DNA of 64,000 bases from Lophius americanus (lineage: Eukaryota > Chordata > Actinopteri > Lophiiformes > Lophiidae), in the NCBI GenBank assembly GCA_037951165.1, contig JBBDHG010000014.1:21167501-21231500 (forward strand), given 5' to 3'. The notes below the pieces were generated by a model that saw nothing but the letters and a program-made list of their open reading frames with translations, was not told where the DNA came from and ran no database searches. How positions within the stretch are numbered: the first letter of the stretch is position 1; each line of letters starts with the position of its first letter. Below are positions 55,101-59,435 of the stretch, in pieces. The translations under genes were made by a program, and so were the position numbers.

Positions 55101-58100
55101 CTTTTTGATCACCGGTCTCTTTTTTTCACCATGTTTGCTTGCAGTATCTTTATGCTGGGGATACATGAACAGACGGATGTGATGATTTAAGTACAGACAC
55201 GCTGCTGGCGGACAAAGGTTGAATGGGTCGACTACTCTCACCTACAGCCATGCCAACCTCACGTTTGATCATGGATAGAATACTTGCTAACCTCCGGCTC
55301 TGGCTGTCAAATAATTGTTTCAGCCCTGTGAAAGAGAAAATGCGATGCTCATCTGTCATGAAATGAATTAAAGACAGACAAAATCTACTATATATTAATG
55401 GGAATGAAAAAAAATCATCTATTTTAGGGTTCAGCATACTTTTAAAAATGCTTCAGACCTTTGGTCTTCTAATGTGTTCCCAACGTTTGTGTGGTGGTTG
55501 TGGTGATGATGATGCACAGGAACCCATCATCATTAAGTACTCCTGTTTGGGATTCCGTTTGATGACATGTTGTTTTCTCTCGCAGCAGGTTCAGAATCTG
55601 CCATATCCGATGTAAGTTACCACTTTATCAAATGATCTGTATACATGTTCAGACATAACATCTGTGCCTGTGGTGGTGTGCTGCACTGTGATCGTGTCTG
55701 AGTCAGTTTGTGTGTCACCAGCTCCAGATGCCATCCTTCAGCCCCTCCTCATTCAGCTGGTCATGGGACCATGAGGAGGATCGAAGGCGACAGGAAAAAT
55801 GGCAGGAAGAGCAGGAGCGCCTCCTACAGGTGAAGCTCATTTTCGCTTATGCAGAGCTTCCTCTGCTCTAAAGAGGTTAATCTTCATCTACAGTTTAATG
55901 GCAGCATATAGGTGTGTGTGTGTGTGTGTGTGTCTCTGTGTGTGTGTGCGCGCGCATTTTTTCAGGAACAATTCCAGCGGGATCAGGAGAGGCTGGATGC
56001 AGAGTGGCAGAGAGCACAGCGTGATGCAGTAGGGGAGTCATGCATAGAGTCGGGGGTAATGATCTGTGATCCTTGGAATGTTTCCCAGAAAATTATAGTC
56101 GTAGCCAAGGGACGATAAAAAAATGATTTTCCTCCTTAGGTTATGATATGAAAACAGCTCTTTATTGTATGCACCAATAAATGCATGACAGTTGTGATTT
56201 ATGGTATTTGATAAATGTACATGACATCTTTTACATACGATGCCCCGGGGGTTCCTGTTTTTAACGGAAAGATTAAGGTATAAGCTGATATTTTCACACA
56301 GCAGCTCAGTGGTGCTATAATCTGCGCGCTAATCTTCTTTGATATTTTCTAATTCATTTTCGATGTCGCCGTGCATTTGAAGCGGAGTACCTTCGATAGG
56401 ACCAATGGTGATGAACGCCCTGTCGGTGCCCTGACTCAAAAATCCAAAACCAGAGAAAAAGAACCGAGAGCTGCCAGAGAAGGGCTGAAAGTACCGGGAT
56501 CAAAACCTCAGAGTAATGGACAGAGTGTAAAGACGGACATGACGACTGTAAGAGCTTGGTAAGGAAACTATTTCTCCTTTTTTAATGTGTTTTTTTGTTG
56601 GCTCTTCTTGCTCCTCGCTGATTGTGATGGTGTTCTATTAGGTGTCATCACTGCGCTTAATATTCCAAGTCGAGGTTCTTGAAATGTTTAACATTTCTGA
56701 CTGCTTTTGTCGGCCCTTCTTGCTCTTTGTGGTGTTCCTCAGGGCTGATGACTGCGGTGGCTTTGCTCAACTGTCTCCTGCACACAGGTCAGAACCAGAC
56801 CAGCTCAGTTTCATTTTCTTTTTACTTTGAAATGGGTCTGAACAAGTATATTCAATATTACCTTTACGGCAAAGAATGTTTGTCGTCAGGGCCGCCGGTG
56901 GATCAGTTGGAAAGGCGGTCGTCCACTTATGTGAAGGTCGGTGGTTCGATCCCAGCCCCTGCAGTCCAGTACATTTTAAAGTATCCCTGAGCAAGATACT
57001 GAACCCTAAGTTGCTCCCAGTGGCTGTTCCTTTGGTGTGAATGGTACAATGAACGGTTACCACTCCTGACGAGATGGTGGCCCCTTGCATGGCAGCCTCA
57101 GTCATCCCTGTATGAGTGTTTGTGTGAACGGGTAAATGCGTTGAGTGCTCGAGCAGACTAGGGCAGATTGGTATTTTTCTTTATGAATAATAGATTTTTT
57201 CAGGTGAGTATTGTATGCCATTATCTTGGGACCTGTTCAGTGTTCAAACCCCTATGTTTCTCATGAAATTGTATCCGCTAATTGGGTTTGTGTTTCCTCC
57301 CGCAGGGCAAAGTCTATGAGTACACCAGCATTAGCTGCCCCCCAGAAACCCAGAGGTGAGTCTACCGCTCTTTATTGTATTGCCTTAAGCTCTGACTGTC
57401 AGTGTGCAGTCAACCCCCCCTCCAAACGTTCAATGGTTCAGGTGAAGAGAGGAACAGAAGACACACTTTATCTAAGGTGGAAAAAGAAAGACAGCAGATT
57501 TTAGAGGAGATGAAGAAAAGGACTCAGCTTCTTACCGACAACAGCTGGATACGTCAGCGCAGCAGCAGCCTTCATAAGGAGCCCATCTACGTCGGGGTTC
57601 CTTTGAAAAGGTGGGTGTACAGTATTTCAACCAATGTTGGACTCCTGTGGATTTAATCAGTGTTTTGCTTGATTCACCATCTCTGCAGGTTTGACTCACT
57701 GGACAACCTTGATGCCTTGCGTCAGTCCCCACTCTGGACCACGACGTTCAGTTACCCTCGTCCAAACTCGGTTGCTGGTGGTTATTGTGCTCCTGGTAGG
57801 AACCCCTTGTCCCGATGGAGCACTGGAGGAATATTATCCCAGAGAAATGCGTCCATGGACCCTTCTCATCATTGCAGGTTTGTAATTGGTGGAAACTCAG
57901 TACAAGTATTTCTAATGGGCGCAGTAATGTGGTATATTCAATGTCTTATCACACACTGTGGCCAGATTTTTACAATGTGCTACACTTGACCTATTTCCAT
58001 GTTCAGAGGTCATGACCAGGTTGAGGCGCGGTCACAGCAACTCCAATCCTATTTTTATTTTCTTAAAGTATTATTCATAATTATGGAACATAAACTCAAA

Positions 58101-59005
58101 CTACAGCAGGTCTCTGTTTTCCTCTCATGTATCTGCCTAAAACATCAGGAATGGAAATGTAAAAAACTTACAAAAAAATCCAAATATCAGCAAAATATTG
58201 TTACACGTTGCTGAGTCAGAAAAAAATTGTATCAATAAAAAGAAAATTGAATAGAAAAAACTTAATTTTGACATCCACGAGGCGCCAACTCCCCTTCGAG
58301 CGGAGAGATAAGAAATGCACCATACCTAAAACCTAGTAAGTCAGTCTACTTTTTTCATTAAGATGGAAACCTATTAGTAGCTCGTAACCATATCAACCCA
58401 GTGAAGATGCAATCAATTAATGGTGCATGAAAGACCAGTGTCTTGCTTTGCTTTTAGGTGAGTGTAGTTTTGACTTAGACATTAACACAGCACTTACACA
58501 GGGTATGTAGTTTGTGTCTTTCTGCTTATGGGTGTACTCGGCTCGAAGGATTTGAACACAAAAGCCCTCATTACAGATCAGCTGTCGTTTGTTTTCTTGT
58601 GTGTTCTTGCATTTCCCTCCTCCTCAGTGTGTGGGCGTCCAATAATGTCTCGGAGGAACTGAAGCTTGATTGCGGGTTCGGATTGGAAACCGGAAACCAT
58701 ACTGTGAGCCCTGCTCAAACCCAAGTGTGAGTACTGACCATAACGATACAAAGACAGCAACACAGCACAGTTCCTGTACCTCGTTCCTCGAAGCCCTCTT
58801 AGACTGCTTCAATTTCCAAACCGATTTTATATCTGGTTTTCGAACTGTGAAAATCAAGAGAAGGAAACATGCTTTGATTAAATTTAATAAGTGTGCAGAA
58901 AGCATGCCTCTCAAATGTCAAGAAAGAAAATATTATGAGTCATTTTATTTCTAATTCTGCAGCCACTGCGGCCTACATGAGACCTGCGTGCCGTTCTCCA
59001 GATAG
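29221..59005 (+). CDS. lmo7: lmo7, LIM domain only 7 (spliced gene, overview)
   Basis: LMO7 is an actin-associated scaffold of adherens junctions and the nuclear periphery; mammalian LMO7 is reported to bind afadin, alpha-actinin and emerin. Here 25 exons join in phase to about 1190 codons: CH domain (exons 1-7), charged linker (8-10), a low-complexity segment (11-13) including the family motif SASLPRGYRRSEG, PDZ (14-15), Glu/Arg-rich coiled coil (21-22), and the conserved ERQQILEEMKKRT and NSWIRQRSSS motifs (exon 25). CH plus PDZ together separate LMO7 from its relative LIMCH1, which lacks a PDZ. The C-terminal LIM domain expected of the family is decayed (see 58628-58726). Whether this is the lmo7a or lmo7b copy cannot be told from the window. 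Introns carry most of the repeats. Confidence 0.93.
29290..32022 (+). other. lmo7: lmo7 intron 1
   Basis: Contains a (TA)n microsatellite at 31701-31786 and no other recognisable feature. Frames at 29939-30241 and 30857-31195 look non-coding. Confidence 0.7.
31701..31786. repeat. (TA)n with three TATAGGGT interruptions
   Basis: A TA tract in which a 12-bp unit, tatatagggtta, occurs three times at its left side. Confidence 0.95.
32023..32093 (+). CDS. lmo7: lmo7 exon 2 (CH domain)
   Basis: Acceptor CATAG|GAAGTA and donor GCGA|GTGAGT. It encodes EVTGKVFGCKDFRAALENGV then LLC, a highly conserved CH segment, and ends after two bases of an Asp codon. Confidence 0.95.
32506..32617. repeat. (TA)n microsatellite
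   Basis: About 110 bp of TA interrupted by a T run. It directly adjoins the Tc1-like copy at 32640. Confidence 0.95.
32640..34070 (-). mobile_element. Tc1-like transposon, near full length but inactivated
   Basis: The minus strand holds a broken Tc1-type transposase. The N-terminal helix-turn-helix part (MRQYLQPTDAEQVVQLLQDG, downstream SSSTVSRAWRRCQEMGRYTR) lies in 33601-33840. A later catalytic part (FLTEASRFKLMSCGRRDRVW) lies in 33267-33449. They are separated by frame breaks. The expected downstream segment at about 32880-33260 also has no open frame. The right flank 'cacctgttgtcactttcact' to 'gatatccctgaagttt' matches the usual subterminal region. It sits in intron 2, antisense to lmo7. 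Confidence 0.85.
34071..34152. repeat. (TG)n microsatellite in the Tc1 end
   Basis: About 37 TG units, then a short GA run. It starts where the Tc1 terminal sequence would continue and lies about 70 bp before exon 3. Confidence 0.95.
34224..34293 (+). CDS. lmo7: lmo7 exon 3 (CH domain)
   Basis: Acceptor CATGTAG|CTTGAT, donor CCTG|GTGAGT. It completes the split Asp codon and encodes LINQLKPGIIKRVNRLSTPI then AGL, a core CH-domain motif. Confidence 0.95.
34503..35060 (-). mobile_element. Tc1-like transposon, 5'-truncated copy
   Basis: The terminus after TA (34503-34504) is cactactcaaaaagaataaa followed by gggaacac. Minus-strand frames encode Tc1 transposase C-terminal parts: GERSAACNILQHDRFGGGSV (34845-35054) and SHLISNMPRHFRECIQALGG (34688-34894). 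Frame breaks and the missing N-terminal half make it defective. It shares orientation and sequence with the copy at 32640, and the two flank exon 3. Confidence 0.9.
35930..36036 (+). CDS. lmo7: lmo7 exon 4 (CH domain)
   Basis: Acceptor TTCCAG|GACAAC, donor TCCG|GTACAG. It encodes DNVNLFLKACGKLGLNVSQL followed by FHPGDLQDLSTRATLR, the conserved 'LFHPGDLQD' CH signature. It ends two bases into an Arg codon. Confidence 0.95.
36693..37060 (-). mobile_element. BED zinc-finger (hAT transposase) remnant
   Basis: The minus strand carries KPDNVGTTSVMRHFKLNHPG, which resembles the second half of a BED finger (H-x4-H). A fragment with 'TICNTSKE' upstream in another frame may be the C-x2-C half, with one Cys replaced by Ser. 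Several frame breaks show it is dead. Confidence 0.5.
36750..36800. repeat. 18-bp tandem repeat
   Basis: About two and a half copies of a unit like gctgtgctaactttagcg. They lie within the BED remnant. Confidence 0.8.
37443..37473 (+). CDS. lmo7: lmo7 exon 5 (CH domain, short)
   Basis: A 31-nt exon between TTGTAG|GAAAGA and AAAT|GTAAGC. It encodes (R)KDESNRRLKN, matching the conserved loop before the last CH helix. It returns the frame to phase 0. Confidence 0.9.
38990..39475 (+). repeat. Family A repeat, two joined partial units
   Basis: The first unit contributes 'tgggatataccctagccgtc', hairpin 'cgtcagggacgacag', and the extended 3' part with 'ctttaaccaaacccaataag'. It runs directly into a second unit with 'gttggtccaatttagtcca', 'cactaggggaactttttc', 'ggggactttttcggggacat' and hairpin-like 'gctgttggggacgacagc'. 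Confidence 0.75.
41300..41520 (-). repeat. Family A repeat fragment, minus strand
   Basis: The plus strand shows 'ccctagtggcggaagtttg', 'ccatttcttcctcgcacc' and 'tttgagtaatctcattaac', the reverse complement of the family A head and first block. It ends before intron 5 does. Confidence 0.65.
41684..41797 (+). CDS. lmo7: lmo7 exon 6 (end of CH domain)
   Basis: Acceptor TTTCCAG|GTTCTA, donor CAAA|GTAAGA; 114 nt, phase 0 at both ends. It encodes VLITIYWLGRKAHVDAFYGG followed by PQLNFKAFEGLLGLALSK. This is a family hallmark close to human 'NVLITLYWLGRKA'. Confidence 0.95.
41896..42046 (+). CDS. lmo7: lmo7 exon 7
   Basis: Acceptor ACCCAG|GCTCTA, only 98 bp after exon 6, and donor GAAG|GTATCT. It begins ALDEGSNVFVKDSWYPERSD and ends with SVDGMDSVDSRTLHPTSE, matching the post-CH 'SFESLDSLGSRSL' type motif of the family. 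Confidence 0.93.
42181..42219. other. Perfect hairpin, 15-bp arms
   Basis: aatctctcttccact (42181-42195) pairs perfectly with agtggaagagagatt (42205-42219) across a 9-nt loop, in intron 7. Confidence 0.9.
42724..42877 (+). CDS. lmo7: lmo7 exon 8
   Basis: Acceptor GTGTAG|GCTGTG, donor CAAG|GTACTG. It encodes (G)CGSDPEAEQVFKMEANQSST and further low-complexity residues. The 'VFKME' core corresponds to 'FTFKMQ' of human LMO7. It starts in phase 1 and ends in phase 2, fitting both neighbours. Confidence 0.85.
42878..46316 (+). other. lmo7: lmo7 intron 8
   Basis: A 3.4-kb intron with one family A copy (44500-45075) and a TG-rich stretch at 46070-46098. Overlapping frames near 43722-44126 are on both strands and look like chance. 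Confidence 0.65.
44500..45075 (+). repeat. Family A repeat
   Basis: Contains 'cactagggggatctttttta', 'cattggtccgatttaatca', a second block 'cattagcggaagctttttg', and the tail 'ggattggggcttttctgtg' with 'gttagtgacaacagcatagg'. Confidence 0.75.
46317..46482 (+). CDS. lmo7: lmo7 exon 9
   Basis: Acceptor AACCAG|GAGCAA, donor GGAT|GTAAGT. It encodes (R)SKSLSDIPMVYPVRKVPDGN onward and ends in SAKDSEAQWQD, matching 'EQDQKWQDD' of human LMO7. Phase 2 in, phase 0 out. Confidence 0.92.
47010..48092. mobile_element. Inverted-repeat (foldback or MITE-like) element
   Basis: The left arm (about 47020-47228) and right arm (about 47940-48090) are imperfect inverted copies. They share aaaacgagtgg-type, gtttggattttcattttctc-type and aaatttggaaaaatg-type blocks. 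The middle 700 bp are unrelated and non-coding. The plus-strand frame at 46994-47227 lies in the left arm and is not a gene. Confidence 0.65.
48857..49002 (+). CDS. lmo7: lmo7 exon 10
   Basis: Acceptor TTCCAG|GACTTG; it continues the charged helix DLTKWKNRRRSTKSDLHRKS then EEREHVINQMI. This closely matches 'DDLAKWKDRRKSYTSDLQKK' in human LMO7. The donor (AGAG|GTGTGG) is weak, but its phase fits exon 11. Confidence 0.9.
49154..49337 (+). CDS. lmo7: lmo7 exon 11
   Basis: Acceptor ATATCAG|TAGAGA, donor TTGT|GTAAGT; 184 nt. It encodes a low-complexity Ser/Pro-rich piece (RDQQSPRKNYPATCPSSTSP onward). It is poorly conserved. The call rests on an open frame, good splice signals and exact phase. 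Confidence 0.8.
49520..50110 (+). CDS. lmo7: lmo7 exon 12 (large)
   Basis: The largest exon, 591 nt, exactly 197 codons. It is mostly disordered Thr/Pro/Lys-rich sequence. Near its end is SASLPRGYRRSEG, then LSSPITARPFGTKQSRVSSL, equivalent to the conserved 'SASLPRSYRK' and 'TPRPFGSQTRGISSLPR' motif of LMO7. Acceptor CTCTCAG|GCGACC, donor GAAT|GTAAGT. Confidence 0.93.
50133..50163. other. Perfect hairpin 22 bp after the exon 12 donor
   Basis: tagaatgtgaaat (50133-50145) pairs perfectly with atttcacattcta (50151-50163) across a 5-nt loop. Confidence 0.9.
51530..51871 (+). CDS. lmo7: lmo7 exon 13
   Basis: 342 nt, 114 codons, phase 0 at both ends (ATTCAG|CTCGAC, AAAG|GTACTT). It encodes LDENQGLLLKGDKVEPLSPP and a Gln/Ser/Thr-rich stretch ending SNASVDHIK. 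No domain is evident; it is the flexible lead-in to the PDZ. Confidence 0.88.
52139..52253 (+). CDS. lmo7: lmo7 exon 14 (PDZ, first half)
   Basis: Acceptor TTTCAG|TTGGAT after a (TG)n tract. It encodes LDHSDMRVSLTLKPNSRPDF then GFQTHWDHTGVRVKFIQTG. The 'DFGF' segment is the carboxylate-binding loop, matching 'SLDFGFTIKWD' of human LMO7. Confidence 0.95.
52726..52887 (+). CDS. lmo7: lmo7 exon 15 (PDZ, second half)
   Basis: Acceptor CTTCAG|GAAGCC, donor AAGG|GTAAGA. It encodes GSPAELCQLCVDDVIMTVNG, then WKDKMTSSLKTGSLTMDIRR and YGNK. 'GSPAE', 'VDD.I..VN' and 'L.MD.RRYG' are typical of the LMO7 PDZ and separate it from LIMCH1. Confidence 0.95.
53025..53200 (+). CDS. lmo7: lmo7 exon 16
   Basis: Acceptor CTATTAG|ATTGGA, donor CCAT|GTGAGC. 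It encodes (D)WSTSEGVHHNQPGKSRKTLN onward. The Asp-Trp after the PDZ corresponds to 'TKWIDATSGIYN' in the human protein. Otherwise low complexity. Confidence 0.85.
53300..53363 (+). CDS. lmo7: lmo7 exon 17
   Basis: A 64-nt exon between CACTTAG|GTTATG and AAAG|GTAACA. It encodes VMQGKVMHGELAENHSTARS and K. It fits by phase; sequence conservation is low. Confidence 0.75.
53469..53528 (+). CDS. lmo7: lmo7 exon 18
   Basis: A 60-nt exon encoding (G)CDSVSGKNQKRRAEFFRQK. 'KRRAEFFRQ' matches 'LKRRSQFFEQGSSD' in human LMO7. Phase 1 at both ends, so it can be skipped without a frameshift. Confidence 0.88.
54209..54244 (+). CDS. lmo7: Possible alternative 36-nt lmo7 exon
   Basis: Acceptor CTCTCCAG|GCTCTG and donor TGTG|GTAAAT frame a 36-nt open segment with phase 1 at both ends (SVGFSSWVYLC). 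It could be included without changing frame. There is no homology support. Confidence 0.35.
55589..55611 (+). CDS. lmo7: lmo7 exon 20, 23-nt microexon with NAGNAG acceptor
   Basis: Encodes (G)SEISD-like residues (SESAISD), matching 'GSSDSVVPD' of human LMO7. The acceptor reads cgcagcag, a tandem NAG site. Use of the upstream AG would add one Ala codon in frame. It ends in phase 0 at GGAT-type donor CGAT|GTAAGT. Numbering counts the optional 54209 exon as 19. Confidence 0.8.
55722..55829 (+). CDS. lmo7: lmo7 exon 21 (coiled coil)
   Basis: Acceptor TCACCAG|CTCCAG, donor ACAG|GTGAAG. It encodes LQMPSFSPSSFSWSWDHEED then RRRQEKWQEEQERLLQ. This matches 'RWVWDQEEERKRQERWQKEQ' and 'DRLLQ' of human LMO7 and starts the Glu/Arg/Gln-rich coiled coil. 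Confidence 0.95.
55906..55955. repeat. (TG)n microsatellite
   Basis: A TG tract with TC interruption and a CGCG end. It lies directly before the exon 22 acceptor and so forms part of its polypyrimidine context. Confidence 0.9.
55966..56055 (+). CDS. lmo7: lmo7 exon 22 (coiled coil)
   Basis: Acceptor TTTTTCAG|GAACAA. It encodes EQFQRDQERLDAEWQRAQRD then AVGESCIESG, matching 'EKYQREQEKLREEWQRAKQE' of human LMO7. Donor GGGG|GTAATG. Confidence 0.95.
56383..56558 (+). CDS. lmo7: lmo7 exon 23
   Basis: Encodes RSTFDRTNGDERPVGALTQK and a basic, low-complexity segment ending TTVRA(W). The acceptor (ATTTGAAG|CGGAGT) has a branch-like ctaat upstream. The donor GCTTG|GTAAGG is preferred over an internal ACT|GTAAGA because only the former keeps the frame open through exons 24-25. 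Confidence 0.78.
56885..57175 (+). mobile_element. tRNA-derived SINE in intron 23
   Basis: A-box-like 'tggatcagttggaaagg' and B box GGTTCGATCCC (56942-56952) are followed by the body 'ccctgagcaagatactgaac', 'gttgctcccagtggctgttc', 'cccttgcatggcagcctc' and 'gtgtgaacgggtaaatgcg'. This is a widespread percomorph SINE, distinct from the one at 425. Confidence 0.85.
57306..57355 (+). CDS. lmo7: lmo7 exon 24
   Basis: A 50-nt exon between CCCGCAG|GGCAAA and AGAG|GTGAGT. With phase 2 in and phase 1 out it reads (W)AKSMSTPALAAPQKPR(G). The alternative frame GKVYEYTSI resembles human 'VRIYQYRR' but would hit a stop at the start of exon 25. Confidence 0.75.
57442..57610 (+). CDS. lmo7: lmo7 exon 25
   Basis: Encodes (G)EERNRRHTLSKVEKERQQIL, EEMKKRTQLLTDNSWIRQRS and SSLHKEPIYVGVPLK. 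This is one of the most conserved stretches of the family, equivalent to 'ERQQILQEMRKRTPLHNDNS' and 'WIRQRSASVNKEP' in human LMO7. Donor AAAAG|GTGGGT. Confidence 0.95.
57689..57877 (+). CDS. lmo7: lmo7 exon 26
   Basis: Acceptor CTCTGCAG|GTTTGA. It encodes (R)FDSLDNLDALRQSPLWTTTF and a Pro/Ser/Gly-rich piece ending NASMDPSHHC. It matches 'GESLDNLDSPRSNSWRQPP' of human LMO7. The presumed donor CAG|GTTTGT is only fair. Reading on without splicing would end at a stop at 57987-57989, giving a short alternative tail. Confidence 0.85.
58234..58239 (+). promoter_or_regulatory. Possible intronic poly(A) signal
   Basis: AATAAA lies about 245 bp after the read-through stop of exon 26. It could support an early-terminated form; no other evidence. 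Confidence 0.25.
58628..58726 (+). pseudogene. lmo7: lmo7 LIM-domain exon (second zinc finger), decayed in its ancestral frame
   Basis: After a strong acceptor (CCTCCTCAG|TGTGTG) the ancestral frame reads CVGVQ, stop, CLGGTEA, stop, LRVRIGNRKPYCEPCSNPS. It aligns without gaps, residue for residue, to the LMO7 LIM segment CVACECDLGG and VRIRNHQLYCNDCY. Stops are TAA at 58643-58645 and TGA at 58667-58669, and the second ligand Cys is now Val. Both splice sites remain (donor AAGT|GTGAGT). The exon encoding the first LIM finger was not found in 57878-58627. Joined directly to exon 26 (phase 2), this exon is read in another frame that stays open (VWASNNVSEELKLDCGFGLE and on). It may thus be a live exon with a new product. 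Confidence 0.75.
58963..59005 (+). CDS. lmo7: lmo7 last coding segment, two possible stops
   Basis: Acceptor TTCTGCAG|CCACTG. In the ancestral LIM frame it reads PLRPT then TGA (58978-58980), like the human ending RPTAM. In the shifted frame after the relic exon, or after direct splicing from exon 26, it reads HCGLHETCVPFSR then TAG (59003-59005). Confidence 0.65.
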
Positions 59006-59435
59006 CGGAGTAAGCATCATCAGCGTGGAGGCCATGACATGTGTCTGATTAGAATGTAAACTCTATAATAATGTAACGGCTTAATGACTGATTTCTAATC
59101 CAATGTGGTTCACATGGTACATTTAGTCCTTTATTAATTTACATTTATTATATATATATATATAAAATAAAGTAATCATATTAGTGTGTGTGTGTGTTTG
59201 ATAAGAGCTATCATTTTAATATTAGTGTTTCTATTTGTCCTATTCCTGTTTTGTTTGTACAATAGAGAATTAAAGATATATGGAAGCACGTTTTTCCCGT
59301 CCTGAAGTATCTCTAATGTTTTACAGTGTCACCAAATGCAGTTTGGAATAAATCTGTGGTAGATATATAATTCTCACATGAAAAATGTAACTGAACTGAA
59401 ATGTTATTTGTAAATAAAGTGCACTGAACATTACA
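59006..59435 (+). other. lmo7: lmo7 3' UTR
   Basis: AT-rich sequence with short TA and TG runs (59150-59200), extending to the poly(A) signal region. Confidence 0.6.
59413..59418 (+). terminator. lmo7: lmo7 poly(A) signal
   Basis: AATAAA about 430 bp after the last stop, followed by 'gtgcactgaacatt' and a GT-rich stretch (gggtttgtatttgttcatgt), as expected downstream of a cleavage site. Confidence 0.6.

Noticed and set aside
56548..56551. Alternative donor ACT|GTAAGA for exon 23, giving GKVYEYTSI in exon 24.
   Set aside because: That choice ends exon 24 in phase 2 and puts an immediate TGA at the start of exon 25; the downstream donor keeps the conserved exon 25 frame.
57960..58015. A possible first LIM-finger relic: 'LHLTYFHVQR' resembles family 'SLYFHIQC' before the relic exon.
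   Set aside because: The match is only a few residues, needs an extra residue, and the upstream C-x2-C half is absent. The same bases look like an ordinary polypyrimidine acceptor.
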